This document shows, one piece after another, positions 36,506 through 44,870 of a DNA stretch of 64,000 nt. Each line of letters begins with the position of its first letter. Position 1 is the stretch's first letter. Both the position numbers and the translations under genes were made by a program. The stretch is from Roseateles sp049532965 (GTDB taxonomy: Bacteria; Pseudomonadota; Gammaproteobacteria; Burkholderiales; Burkholderiaceae_C). A model generated the notes under the pieces. That model saw only the letters and a program-made list of their open reading frames with translations, did not search any database and was not told the DNA's origin. Location of the stretch: assembly GCF_049532965.1 (NCBI RefSeq), contig NZ_CP186694.1:3720001-3784000 (forward strand). Reading direction: 5' to 3'.

Positions 36506-37501
36506 CTAGTGCGTCAGCACATCCCGATCCAACGCTCGACTGGCCCCGAGCAACGGCGCCTGATCCGCCTCCTGCACCACGAACGTGGGGATTGCCCGCA
36601 GGTAGGAGGTCAATCTTCCGCACGACTCGAACCTCGCCCGGAAGGGGCTCCGATCGAACCAGTCTCCGAGCCGAGGAACGATTCCTCCACCGATGTACAT
36701 CCCCCCGCGAGCGCCCAGCGTGAGGGCGACATGCCCGGCGACGTCGCCGAGCAATGCGCAGAACATGGTGACGACTTCGCTGCTGAAGGGTTCGCCGGCG
36801 AGTGCTGCGGCCGTGATGGCGGGTGCGCTGCGGCCTTCGCCGGGTTCGAGCTTCAGTCCGCGCAATTCGGCGAGCGCTGTGTAGAGGTTTTCCAGCCCGG
36901 GCCCGGACACGGCGCGTTCGGCTGACACGTGGCCGAAGCGGCGATGGAGCAAGTCCAGCACCGCGCGTTCTTCGGGTTCATAGGAGGACAGCGTCGCATG
37001 CCCGCCCTCCCCGCCGACGGCGACCAGTGTGGATCCGTCCTCGGAGGGAAGCAGCCCAGAAACGCCGAGCCCGGTTCCTGGTCCGACGAGGCCCTTCGCC
37101 GCGCCGGTGACCGCTTCGCCGCCGCCGATCTTGCGCATCGATGAAGGCTTGAGCGCAGGCAGCGCGAGTGCGAGCGCGGTGAAGTCGTTGATCACCAGCA
37201 GCCGCTGCGCGCCGAGCGCTGACTGCAGGGCGCGGGTCGAGAAACTCCAGTGGTGGTTGGTCATCCGGACGTGATCGCCGGTGACGGCCGTCGCGATGCC
37301 GATCGCGCAGCTCTGCGGCCGTGGCAGGCCTTCGCGATGCAGGTGGTAGAAGATCGCGTCGGCCAGGGTGTCGAAGTCCCGGCAGACGTAGCTGGCCAGA
37401 TGCTCGAGGGGCCCGGCCGAGCCGCCTTGGCTGGCGAATCGCACATGGGTGGCGCCCACGTCCGCCAGCAACCGTGACGGCGCCGTTCCGCCCTGACTCA
37501 T
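36506..37501 (-). CDS. glk: glucokinase
   Basis: Phosphorylates glucose to glucose-6-phosphate. A 331-residue protein of the bacterial Glk (ROK-independent) family: phosphate-1 motif LLADVGATHVRFA, active region LVINDFTALALALPAL, GPGTGLGVSGLLP, GGEGGHATLSSYEPEE and the C-terminal GGMYIGGGIVPRLGDWF. The start is MSQGGT, preceded by GGAGCAC. It is the last gene of the glucoside operon, where it would use the glucose released by the beta-glucosidase. Confidence 0.94.
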   Translation of the reverse strand: MSQGGTAPSRLLADVGATHVRFASQGGSAGPLEHLASYVCRDFDTLADAIFYHLHREGLPRPQSCAIGIATAVTGDHVRMTNHHWSFSTRALQSALGAQRLLVINDFTALALALPALKPSSMRKIGGGEAVTGAAKGLVGPGTGLGVSGLLPSEDGSTLVAVGGEGGHATLSSYEPEERAVLDLLHRRFGHVSAERAVSGPGLENLYTALAELRGLKLEPGEGRSAPAITAAALAGEPFSSEVVTMFCALLGDVAGHVALTLGARGGMYIGGGIVPRLGDWFDRSPFRARFESCGRLTSYLRAIPTFVVQEADQAPLLGASRALDRDVLTH

Positions 37502-37590
37502 GCCCTGTGCTCCTTCACCGATGCTCCATGCCGTCGCGCGGCAAGATCGGCGCCTGCCCGCGAAAGCCCTGGATGCTGCCACAGTCCGGA

Positions 37591-38979
37591 TCAGCCGGCC
37601 GACGACCGGGCGGCCTTGAAGCCCTCGATCAGGTGGCGGTACCAGTGGGCGCTGTCCTTCGCCAGCCGCTCCTGCGTCGCATAGTCGACGTGGAACAAGC
37701 CGAAGCGCTTCTCATAGCCCGAGTTCCACTCGAAGTTGTCCAGCAAGCTCCAGTAGAAATAGCCGCGCACGTCCGCCCCGAGCGCCACCGCCTGCGCGAG
37801 CGCCTCCAGGTGACCGCGCAGGTAGGCGATGCGTGCCGCGTCGGGCACGCGACCGTCGACGATGCGGTCGGCATTGGCCATGCCGTTCTCGGTGATCACG
37901 ATCGGCGGCGGCGTGTACTCGCGCGTGATGCGCAGCAGGTGCTGCGTCAGCGCCTGCGGGTAGATCTCCCAGCCCATGTCGGTGAAGCCGAGCTCGCCCG
38001 GCGGCGTCACGAACTGCTGGCGACCGTTGAGCACGCTGCGCGTGTAGAAGTTGATGCCCAGGAAGTCCAGCGGCTGCTGGATCAGCGCCAGGTCGCCTTC
38101 GTGGATCCTGGGCGCGTCGGCGCCGAGGTGCTCGACGATGTCGGCCGGGTACTGCCCGCGGAACACCGGGTCCATGTACCAGCGCACGTTGGTGCCGTCG
38201 TCGATGCGCGCCGCGCGGCGATCGTCCTCGTTGAGCGGATCGGCCGGGAACGACGGCGTGTGATTCAGCACGATGCCCAGTTGCGCCTTCGAGCCCACGG
38301 CGCGCATCGCCTGCATCGCGGCGCCATGCATCATCAGCAGGTGGTGGGACACCTGGTAGGCCTCGGCACGATTCGTGTGGCCCGGCGCGAACTGCGCCGT
38401 CTCGTAGCCCAGCGTGGCCGAGCACCACGGCTCGTTCAGCGTCGCGATCGTGGCCAGCCGGTCGCCGAAACGGCGCGCGACCTCGGCCGCGTATTCCGCG
38501 AACAGCGGCGCGACGTCGCGCGAGAGCAGGCCGCCGATCGAGTCGTCCAGCGCCTGCGGCAAGTCCCAGTGATAGAGCGTCGCGTTCGGCTTGATCCCCG
38601 CGGCCAGCAGTTCGTCGATCAGGCGGTCATAGAACGCGAAGCCGGCCTCGTTCCACGCGCCGCGCCCTTGCGGTCGCACCCGCGGCCACGAGAACGAGAA
38701 CCGGTAGGCCTCCAGCCCCAGCCACTCCATGCGCTGGATGTCCTCGGGATAGCGGTGGTAATGGTCGCAGGCCACGTCGATGTTGGAGCCGTCCTTGATG
38801 CGGCCCGGCTGGGCGCAGAAGCGGTCCCAGATCGACTCGCCCTTGCCGTCCTCGCGGGCGGCGCCCTCGATCTGCGCGGCGCTCGTGGCCGAGCCCCATT
38901 GGAAGTCGGCCGGCAGCGACTGGATCAGCGTCTGGAGGGTGGCGGTGTCAGCGGCGGAGGTGGCGTCGTTCGCGTGCAT
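37591..38979 (-). CDS. GH1 beta-glucosidase
   Basis: A 462-residue cytoplasmic retaining beta-glucosidase. The N-terminal family signature is FQWGSATSAAQIEGA. The acid/base is E183 (TLNEPW) and the nucleophile E364 (VITENG), followed by GYFYWSLLDNFEW and KRFGLFHVDY. It probably hydrolyses cellobiose or aryl-beta-glucosides imported by the neighbouring ABC permeases. No signal peptide is present, which agrees with internal hydrolysis after transport. It lies 71 bases downstream of the MalG-type permease. Confidence 0.95.
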   Translation of the reverse strand: MHANDATSAADTATLQTLIQSLPADFQWGSATSAAQIEGAAREDGKGESIWDRFCAQPGRIKDGSNIDVACDHYHRYPEDIQRMEWLGLEAYRFSFSWPRVRPQGRGAWNEAGFAFYDRLIDELLAAGIKPNATLYHWDLPQALDDSIGGLLSRDVAPLFAEYAAEVARRFGDRLATIATLNEPWCSATLGYETAQFAPGHTNRAEAYQVSHHLLMMHGAAMQAMRAVGSKAQLGIVLNHTPSFPADPLNEDDRRAARIDDGTNVRWYMDPVFRGQYPADIVEHLGADAPRIHEGDLALIQQPLDFLGINFYTRSVLNGRQQFVTPPGELGFTDMGWEIYPQALTQHLLRITREYTPPPIVITENGMANADRIVDGRVPDAARIAYLRGHLEALAQAVALGADVRGYFYWSLLDNFEWNSGYEKRFGLFHVDYATQERLAKDSAHWYRHLIEGFKAARSSAG

Positions 38980-39050
38980 GGTGATGTCGGTGGTCGTTGA
39001 GATCGAAGAAGGGGCCGGGGTGCGACGGCAGCGCGAGCGGCGCGACGGCG

Positions 39051-39935
39051 CTAGCCGCGCACCGCCCCCGAGGTCAGCCCGGCGACCAGCCGCCGGGCGC
39101 TGAAAAAGTAGGCGACGAGCAGCGGCAGCATCGCCAGCGCGCTGCCGACCATCAAGGCGCCCCATTCGGTGTTGTTCGGCGCCTGCATCGAGCGCAGCGC
39201 CAGCGGCAGCGTGTAGTTCTCCGCCGACCGCATCACCACCAGCGGCGCGACGAAGTTGTTCCAGCTCGCGATGAAGGTGATCAGTCCGAGCGTGCCCAGC
39301 GCCGGCGTCAGCAGCGGCAGCACGATGGACCAGAAGATGCGGAACTCCCCGCAGCCGTCGATGCGCGCCGCGTCGAGCAGGTCCGGCGGGATCGCCGAGC
39401 CGATGTATTGCCGCATCAGGAAGATGCCCAGCGCGCTGGCCGCCGCCGGCACGTAGAGGGCACGCGGCTCGTCGATCCAGCCGAGCGCGTCCATGACCAT
39501 GAAGCTCGGGATCATGTGCAGGAAGGCCGGCAGCATCATCGAGCCCAGCACGATCGCGAACAGCGCGCGCTTGAAGCGGAACTCGTAGATCGCGAAGGCG
39601 TAGCCCGCCAGCGAGCACAGCAGCAGGTTGAGCGCCGTCGTCATCGACGCGACGTAGAGGCTCATGCCCAGGTTGCGCCAGAACGGCAGGCGCTCCTCGA
39701 GCAGCCGCAGGTTCGACGCCGCCGAGTCGCCGAACCACAGCGGCGGTGGCGTGTCGAAGATCTCCGCGCGGCCATGCGTCGCGAAGACGAAGGTGAAGTA
39801 GAGCGGCGACACGAGCACCAACGCGCCGGCCACGACGATCAGCCACGCCAGCCAGGGCCGGCCGGCGCGCGTCCGCCGGCGGTCCCGCGCGGGCGCCGGG
39901 CGGGTGGCGGGCAGCGTCGCGTCAAGCCCGGCCAT
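39051..39935 (-). CDS. ABC sugar permease, MalG (CUT1) type
   Basis: An inner-membrane subunit of a CUT1 sugar importer with six predicted helices. The EAA-loop contact site reads DAARIDGCGEFRIFWSIVLPLLTPAL. The start is placed at the second methionine (MAGLDATLP), with GGGGG five bases upstream; an ATG six codons earlier is possible. Its 5' end overlaps the end of the MalF-type gene, indicating coupled translation. With this start it has 294 residues. Confidence 0.92.
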   Translation of the reverse strand: MAGLDATLPATRPAPARDRRRTRAGRPWLAWLIVVAGALVLVSPLYFTFVFATHGRAEIFDTPPPLWFGDSAASNLRLLEERLPFWRNLGMSLYVASMTTALNLLLCSLAGYAFAIYEFRFKRALFAIVLGSMMLPAFLHMIPSFMVMDALGWIDEPRALYVPAAASALGIFLMRQYIGSAIPPDLLDAARIDGCGEFRIFWSIVLPLLTPALGTLGLITFIASWNNFVAPLVVMRSAENYTLPLALRSMQAPNNTEWGALMVGSALAMLPLLVAYFFSARRLVAGLTSGAVRG

Positions 39936-40869
39936 CGCCACCCCCGCGGGCATCGCGGCCGAACAGCTTCGCGTTGACCCAGGTCAGCGCGGCGATCAGC
40001 ACGAACATCAGCCACGACACCGCCGAGGCCGTGCCGAAGTCGCCGTCCGAGAACGCCGTCCGGTACATGAAGATCGCCGTCGTCATCACCGACGAGGCCA
40101 CGCCCTTCTCCCCATCCACGAGGATGAAGGGCTCCTCGAACAACTGCAGGTTGCCGATGATCGTCAGCGTCACCGCGAAGAACATCATCGGCTTGAGCAG
40201 CGGCAACGTGACGTGCCGGAACTGCTGCCTTTCGCTGGCGCCGTCGAGCGTGGCCGCTTCGTAAAGGTCCTTGTCGATGACCTGCAGCGCTGACAGGTAG
40301 AGCACCAGGTTCCAGCCGAGGTAGCGCCAGAACACCACGAAGGCGACCGCGGGCCGGGTGACGTCGGCGTCGCCAAGCCAGTCGATGCCGCCCTCCCGCA
40401 GCGCCGTCAGCGACGCGAGCGGGCTGCCGATGAACGGGATGCGCGTCAGCTCGGCGAGCGCGGCGTTGATCAGGCCGTAGTCCTTCGAGTACAGCGTCGT
40501 GAAGATGAGCGCGATCGCGACGCTCGACGTGATGTACGGGACGAAGTACGCGCCGACGATCAGGTCACGCCCCCGCTTGATCCGTCGATGGATGAAGAAC
40601 GCCAGCGGCAGCGCCACCAGGTGCTGCGGCAGGCCGGATACCAACGCGAACCAGGCCGTGTTGTAGAGCGCGTCGTGGAACCACGGATCGGTGAGCGCGT
40701 ACCAGTAGTTCTCCAGGCCCACCCAGTGCATCGTGTGCAGGCCCTCCGCCGGATTCCACTGCTGGAGCGAGAGGTAGATCGAGAACGCCAGCGGGAACAG
40801 GCTGAACACGAGGAACAGCGCGAAGAACGGCGCGATGAAGAGATAGGGCACGAACCGGCGGGAGCGCAT
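39922..40869 (-). CDS. ABC sugar permease, MalF/UgpA (CUT1) type
   Basis: A 315-residue inner-membrane permease with six predicted helices starting LFIAPFFALFLVFSLFPLAFSIYLSLQQW. The EAA loop reads EAATLDGASERQQFRHVTLPLLKP. It pairs with the MalG-type gene downstream. No ABC ATPase is encoded in this operon, so a shared MsmX/UgpC-like ATPase elsewhere would be needed. Confidence 0.93.
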   Translation of the reverse strand: MRSRRFVPYLFIAPFFALFLVFSLFPLAFSIYLSLQQWNPAEGLHTMHWVGLENYWYALTDPWFHDALYNTAWFALVSGLPQHLVALPLAFFIHRRIKRGRDLIVGAYFVPYITSSVAIALIFTTLYSKDYGLINAALAELTRIPFIGSPLASLTALREGGIDWLGDADVTRPAVAFVVFWRYLGWNLVLYLSALQVIDKDLYEAATLDGASERQQFRHVTLPLLKPMMFFAVTLTIIGNLQLFEEPFILVDGEKGVASSVMTTAIFMYRTAFSDGDFGTASAVSWLMFVLIAALTWVNAKLFGRDARGGGDGRA

Positions 40870-40881
40870 CGTTCGTCTCCG

Positions 40882-42159
40882 TCAGCGGCGGCGCGCGCGG
40901 CGCTCGATGAGGTGGCGAGCGTCGGCGAGTGCTTCGGGGATGGCCTTGCCCCGGGCGACGACGCGCTCGAACTCGTCGCGGATGACGGTCGTCGCCAGCG
41001 CGTCGAAGCGATTGACGGGAATCGCCGGAATGCGCGACGCGGTCTCCCGCCACAGCTGCCGCGCCCGCTGTCCACCGAGGAACGCGATCGGCTCATCCAT
41101 CACCGGATCGCGGTGCACCGACAGCAGGGCCGGGAAGCTGTCGAGCACCTTCAGCGACTCGAGTTGCACCTGCGGGTCGGCGGTCATCAGCCGGATGAAG
41201 TCCCAGGCGGCCGCCTTGTTCGCGGCCTTCTTGGGAATCGCATAGAACGAGCCGCCGTAGGCCGCCTGCACGCCGCCGGGCAGCGGCGCCGAACGCCACA
41301 GGCCCGCGGTCTGCGGCGCGATCCAGTTGCGCAACTGGCCGACCAGCCAGGCGCCCATCATCTGCGTCGCGATGCGCCCCTGCTTGAAGCCGGCGGCCCA
41401 GTCGTTGGTCCAGGAGATCGCACGCGCGTCCAGGCCCGCGCGGCGCGCCGCGCGGCCGAGTTCAAAGGCCTGGCGGAAACGGGCCGACTCGACCAGCGAG
41501 CGGCCGTCGGCATCGAAGTACAAGCCCTCCCCGTCCTGGAGCCCCTGGCGCAGCGCGATGTCGCGCAAGTCGGCGGCGTCGGCCATCAGGTAGGCACCCG
41601 TGGCCTTGCGGATGCGTGCGCCAGCGGCAAGGTAGGCCGGCCAGTCCCGGGTGATCTCCGCCTCGCTGACGCCGGCCCGGTCGAGCAGGTCCTTGCGATA
41701 GATCAGCGTGCCGGGGCCGATGTCGGCGGGAATCGCCACTTGCGTGCCGCTGGGACCCGCGCCCTGCGCCATCGCGAAGCGCGCGTACTCGCTCGCGTGG
41801 GCGGCGGCGTTGAACGGCGGCTGGTTCAAGTCGACGAAGCCGCCGGAACCGGCGAACTTGCCGATGTAGCGCAGGTCGATCGCCATCACGTCCGGCAAGC
41901 CGGAGCCGGTCGCGAGCGCGGTCGTCATCGACAGGTGGTGATCGGCGTACTGCATCGACAGCAGCTTGAGTTCGACCGACGGATGCAGCGCGCGCCAGCG
42001 CGGCGCGGCGGCGATCGCAGCCCGGTCGAGGTCGGGGAAGGTGGCGACGCGCAGCACCGTCAGGGGCTGCGCGCGCGTGGTGGCCCGCGGCGCCGCCGCC
42101 GGGGCGGCAGCGGCCAGGCCGGCGGACAGCAGCGCGCAGGCTGCGGTCCGCCGGTTCAT
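40882..42159 (-). CDS. ABC sugar-binding protein (extracellular solute-binding family 1)
   Basis: A periplasmic binding protein of 425 residues that delivers the sugar to the MalF/MalG permeases. The signal peptide begins MNRRTAACALLSAGLAAAAPAAA. The family 1 fold is shown by TTALATGSGLPDVMAIDLRYIGKF, IPADIGPGTLIYRKDLLDRAGV and KQGRIATQMMGAWLVG with AAYGGSFYAIPKKAANKAAAWDFIRLM. It lies 20 bases downstream of the TonB receptor and 12 bases before the MalF gene. Confidence 0.92.
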   Translation of the reverse strand: MNRRTAACALLSAGLAAAAPAAAPRATTRAQPLTVLRVATFPDLDRAAIAAAPRWRALHPSVELKLLSMQYADHHLSMTTALATGSGLPDVMAIDLRYIGKFAGSGGFVDLNQPPFNAAAHASEYARFAMAQGAGPSGTQVAIPADIGPGTLIYRKDLLDRAGVSEAEITRDWPAYLAAGARIRKATGAYLMADAADLRDIALRQGLQDGEGLYFDADGRSLVESARFRQAFELGRAARRAGLDARAISWTNDWAAGFKQGRIATQMMGAWLVGQLRNWIAPQTAGLWRSAPLPGGVQAAYGGSFYAIPKKAANKAAAWDFIRLMTADPQVQLESLKVLDSFPALLSVHRDPVMDEPIAFLGGQRARQLWRETASRIPAIPVNRFDALATTVIRDEFERVVARGKAIPEALADARHLIERRARRR

Positions 42160-42179
42160 CGGGCCAAGGGACACAGCGG

Positions 42180-44633
42180 TCAGAAGTTGTAGCCGGCGTT
42201 CAAGCCGAAGGTGCGAGGCGCCGCGTACTGTGCCGTCCAGATCGGATTCGCGAAGCTGCCCGAGCTGCCGGCGCTGGTCTTGATCTTCTCGTCCGAGACG
42301 TTGCGCACGAACGCGTCGACGTACCAGTTCTTCTGCGACGTGTAGCGGACGCTGATGTCGGCCGTCGAGTACGCCTTCTGCCGGTCCCCGTCCCCGAGGT
42401 TGAAGACCGACAGCCAGTTGGCCGTCTGGTAGTGGTAGCTGATGCGCGGCGCGATCTGGTCGCCGTTGGACAGCGGAAACACATGCTCGTACATCAGCTG
42501 CAACGCGAACTTCGGCGCGTGCGGCAGTTCGTTGCCCGTCACGTTCAGGCAGTTGCCGCCCAGCGTCGTATCGAAGCACGTGGGCAGTTGGTAGTCGTTG
42601 GACGAGGCCACCAGCGCGCCGAGCTTGGTCTTCGTGTACGAGGCCGACAGCTGCAGCTTGTCGTCATTGGTGATCATCCAGGCGGTCTCGACCTCCAGGC
42701 CGGACACCTTCGCCCCCTCGGCGTTGGAGTAGGCGAACTGGCGGTTGCCGTTGACGATCACCGGCGCGCTGAACTGGAAGTCCTTGAACTTCATGTGATA
42801 CGCGCTGACGTTCAACGTCATGCGGCCATCCAGCAGCGAGGTCTTGTAGCCGACTTCGTAGTTGGTCAGCGTCTCGGGGCCGTAAGGCAGGCCGCCGTCG
42901 CCGGTACCGCCGGACTTGTAGCCGGTGGACACGCTGGCGTAGGCCATCGCGTCCTTGCTCAGGTCGTAGGTCGCGCGCGCCAGCCAGGTCGTCTTGCTGC
43001 CCTTGTAATGCGCGTCGTTGATGTTGCCCGCGGAGTAGCCGTTGGCCGGATCGCTCGGGTCGATCGTCGGGTTCAGCGGGATCTGCGGTGCCGCCGGGTT
43101 GCCCGACCAGAACCAGCCACGGCCGCCGATGTTCTTGCGGTCGTCGTGGGTGTAGCGCAGGCCGCCGGTCAGGTGGAAGGCGTCGGTCAGGTTCCAGGTC
43201 GCCTGGCCGAAGGCGGCCTTGGAATCGACGGTTTCCTTCGGCTGGATGAAGGAGCCCTGCCAGTTCACGGTACCCTGCTGGGTGCCGTTCATGATCGGGA
43301 TGTCGAAGCGGATGCCGTTGTCCTCGGCCGCGTAGTACAGGCCCAGCACCCAGTCGATGGCCTGCTTCTGCGAGCTCTGCAGCGTCAGCTCGTGGCTCTG
43401 GCTGCGGTAGCGCGTCCAGACGGTGTTGTCCTCCTGGTGGACGGCGCCGGTCGTGAAGCTGGTCGGCATGTTGACGCCGAAGTCCTGGTCGTAGGTGCCC
43501 GAGCCCTTGAAGCTCGTGTAGCCCGCCACGTAGGCCAGCGCCATGCCGCCCATGTCGTATTCCATGCGGCTGCGGATCGAGGTCGAGTCGCGCTTGAGCG
43601 TCGGCGCGGTATCGATCAGCGCGGACCAGAGCTTCTCGCCGGCGCGCGGCGTCTGCATCAGGCTCATCGCTGGCGTGCCGCGGTCGGCGAACTGCTCCAC
43701 GGACAGGTCCCAGCGGAACTGCTTGATCGGTTGCCACAGGAAGCTCAGGCGCGCGGCGGTCTGGTCCTGCGCGTTGTACTTGGGCCCGCCGGTGACGAAC
43801 AGGTTGTAGTTGATCGGCTGGAAGCCGGTCAGGCTGCCACCATTGCCCGCGGCATAGGCGGCCTGCTGCTGCGCCAGTGTGTATTGCGTCGGCTTCTGGT
43901 AGTCGACGTAACCATCATGCTGCTCATGCATGAAGGCCACGCGCATCGCCGCCGTGTCGCCCAGCGGGACGTTGACGGCGCCCTTCATGCCCAGCCGGTT
44001 GTAGCTGCCGACACCGGCCTCCACGTAGCCGGAGTTGTCCTTCAGCACCGGCTTGGCCGTCTTCATGTTGATCGTGCCGACCGTCGAGTTGCGGCCCCAC
44101 AGCGTGCCCTGTGGACCACGCAACACCTCGATCCCGTCGAGGTCGAACAGCATGGTCGCGGCGCCTTCGGGGCGCGGCGCGAAGACACCATCGACGAACA
44201 GCGCGACCTCGGGGTCGGCGTACTCGGTCTTGGCGGAATCGTTGCCGATGCCGCGCAGCGTGATGCTGACGATGCCGTGGTCGCCCTGCCCCGTGCCCTG
44301 CATGCTGGGCACGAGGTTGAAGACGTCGAGCATGCTCTTCACGTGGGCGTCCTCGATCGTCGAGGCGCTGATCGCGGTCACCGCGACCGGGGTCTTCTGC
44401 AGCGAGGTCGTGCGCTTGGTCGCGGTCACGACGACCTGCGGCAGCGCCTTGCCTTCCTTGGCGTCGGCGGTCGATGACGCCGATGCGGCGGTGCTGCTGG
44501 TTTCGGCCTGCGGTGCGGGCGCGGGCGCCTCGGTGGTCTGCGCGTGGGCGGCGCTGGTCAACAGCGCGAGCACGGCGATCTGGACAGGCGTGGCCAGCGT
44601 CAGACGCGGCCGGCGAGAGAAGCGGTCAGTCAT
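42180..44633 (-). CDS. TonB-dependent receptor, likely for glucosides
   Basis: An 817-residue outer-membrane active transporter. The signal peptide ends near SAAHAQ. The TonB box/plug region reads LPQVVVTATKRTTSLQKTPVAVTAIS, with plug motif VLRGPQGTLWGRNSTVGTINM. A 22-strand barrel follows, ending in FGLNAGYNF. It heads the leftward operon with binding protein, permeases, beta-glucosidase and glucokinase, so it most likely imports oligosaccharides of glucose. The start is the ATG after GGAGACAACAAC. Its promoter carries a LacI-type operator. Confidence 0.94.
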   Translation of the reverse strand: MTDRFSRRPRLTLATPVQIAVLALLTSAAHAQTTEAPAPAPQAETSSTAASASSTADAKEGKALPQVVVTATKRTTSLQKTPVAVTAISASTIEDAHVKSMLDVFNLVPSMQGTGQGDHGIVSITLRGIGNDSAKTEYADPEVALFVDGVFAPRPEGAATMLFDLDGIEVLRGPQGTLWGRNSTVGTINMKTAKPVLKDNSGYVEAGVGSYNRLGMKGAVNVPLGDTAAMRVAFMHEQHDGYVDYQKPTQYTLAQQQAAYAAGNGGSLTGFQPINYNLFVTGGPKYNAQDQTAARLSFLWQPIKQFRWDLSVEQFADRGTPAMSLMQTPRAGEKLWSALIDTAPTLKRDSTSIRSRMEYDMGGMALAYVAGYTSFKGSGTYDQDFGVNMPTSFTTGAVHQEDNTVWTRYRSQSHELTLQSSQKQAIDWVLGLYYAAEDNGIRFDIPIMNGTQQGTVNWQGSFIQPKETVDSKAAFGQATWNLTDAFHLTGGLRYTHDDRKNIGGRGWFWSGNPAAPQIPLNPTIDPSDPANGYSAGNINDAHYKGSKTTWLARATYDLSKDAMAYASVSTGYKSGGTGDGGLPYGPETLTNYEVGYKTSLLDGRMTLNVSAYHMKFKDFQFSAPVIVNGNRQFAYSNAEGAKVSGLEVETAWMITNDDKLQLSASYTKTKLGALVASSNDYQLPTCFDTTLGGNCLNVTGNELPHAPKFALQLMYEHVFPLSNGDQIAPRISYHYQTANWLSVFNLGDGDRQKAYSTADISVRYTSQKNWYVDAFVRNVSDEKIKTSAGSSGSFANPIWTAQYAAPRTFGLNAGYNF

Positions 44634-44710
44634 GTTGTTGTCTCCTGATGGGCTCTTGGGTGCAAGGCTCGGTCGTCCTTCTTGTTCTCGTTGTCTTTTC
44701 GTTGGAATCA

Positions 44711-44740
44711 ATCCTAGCCACCGCCTGACAACGTTGTCAA
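44711..44740 (-). promoter_or_regulatory. sigma-70 promoter of the TonB receptor operon
   Basis: On the minus strand the -35 box TTGACA (44740-44735) is 18 bp from the -10 box TAGGAT (44716-44711). The -35 box is part of the operator palindrome, so a bound repressor would block RNA polymerase. Confidence 0.65.
44726..44739. promoter_or_regulatory. operator 1, perfect palindrome TGACAACGTTGTCA
   Basis: A 14-bp perfect, CG-centred palindrome of the kind bound by LacI-family repressors. It covers the -35 box of the leftward promoter. The LacI gene at the other side of the halogenase is the likely source of its regulator. Confidence 0.8.
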
Positions 44741-44748
44741 CGCGGCGG

Positions 44749-44779
44749 TTGACACCGTTGTCATTTCGCCCCCTATCAT
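44749..44779 (+). promoter_or_regulatory. putative promoter of the halogenase gene
   Basis: A consensus -35 TTGACA (44749-44754) is followed by TATCAT (44774-44779). The 19-bp spacer is long, so it is probably weak or needs help. The -35 box lies inside operator 2. Confidence 0.5.
44750..44763. promoter_or_regulatory. operator 2, near-perfect palindrome TGACACCGTTGTCA
   Basis: It differs from operator 1 by a single base. The centres are 24 bp apart, a little over two helical turns. It overlaps the -35 box of the rightward promoter, so one repressor could shut both divergent promoters. Confidence 0.8.
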
Positions 44780-44870
44780 TTACCCGTAGTCCGGCCACGA
44801 GACTTGCGGCGAGCGGCGCGAAGCGTCGCCGCCAGCGCGCGACAGCGACATTGCGACGGAGACAAGCCCC

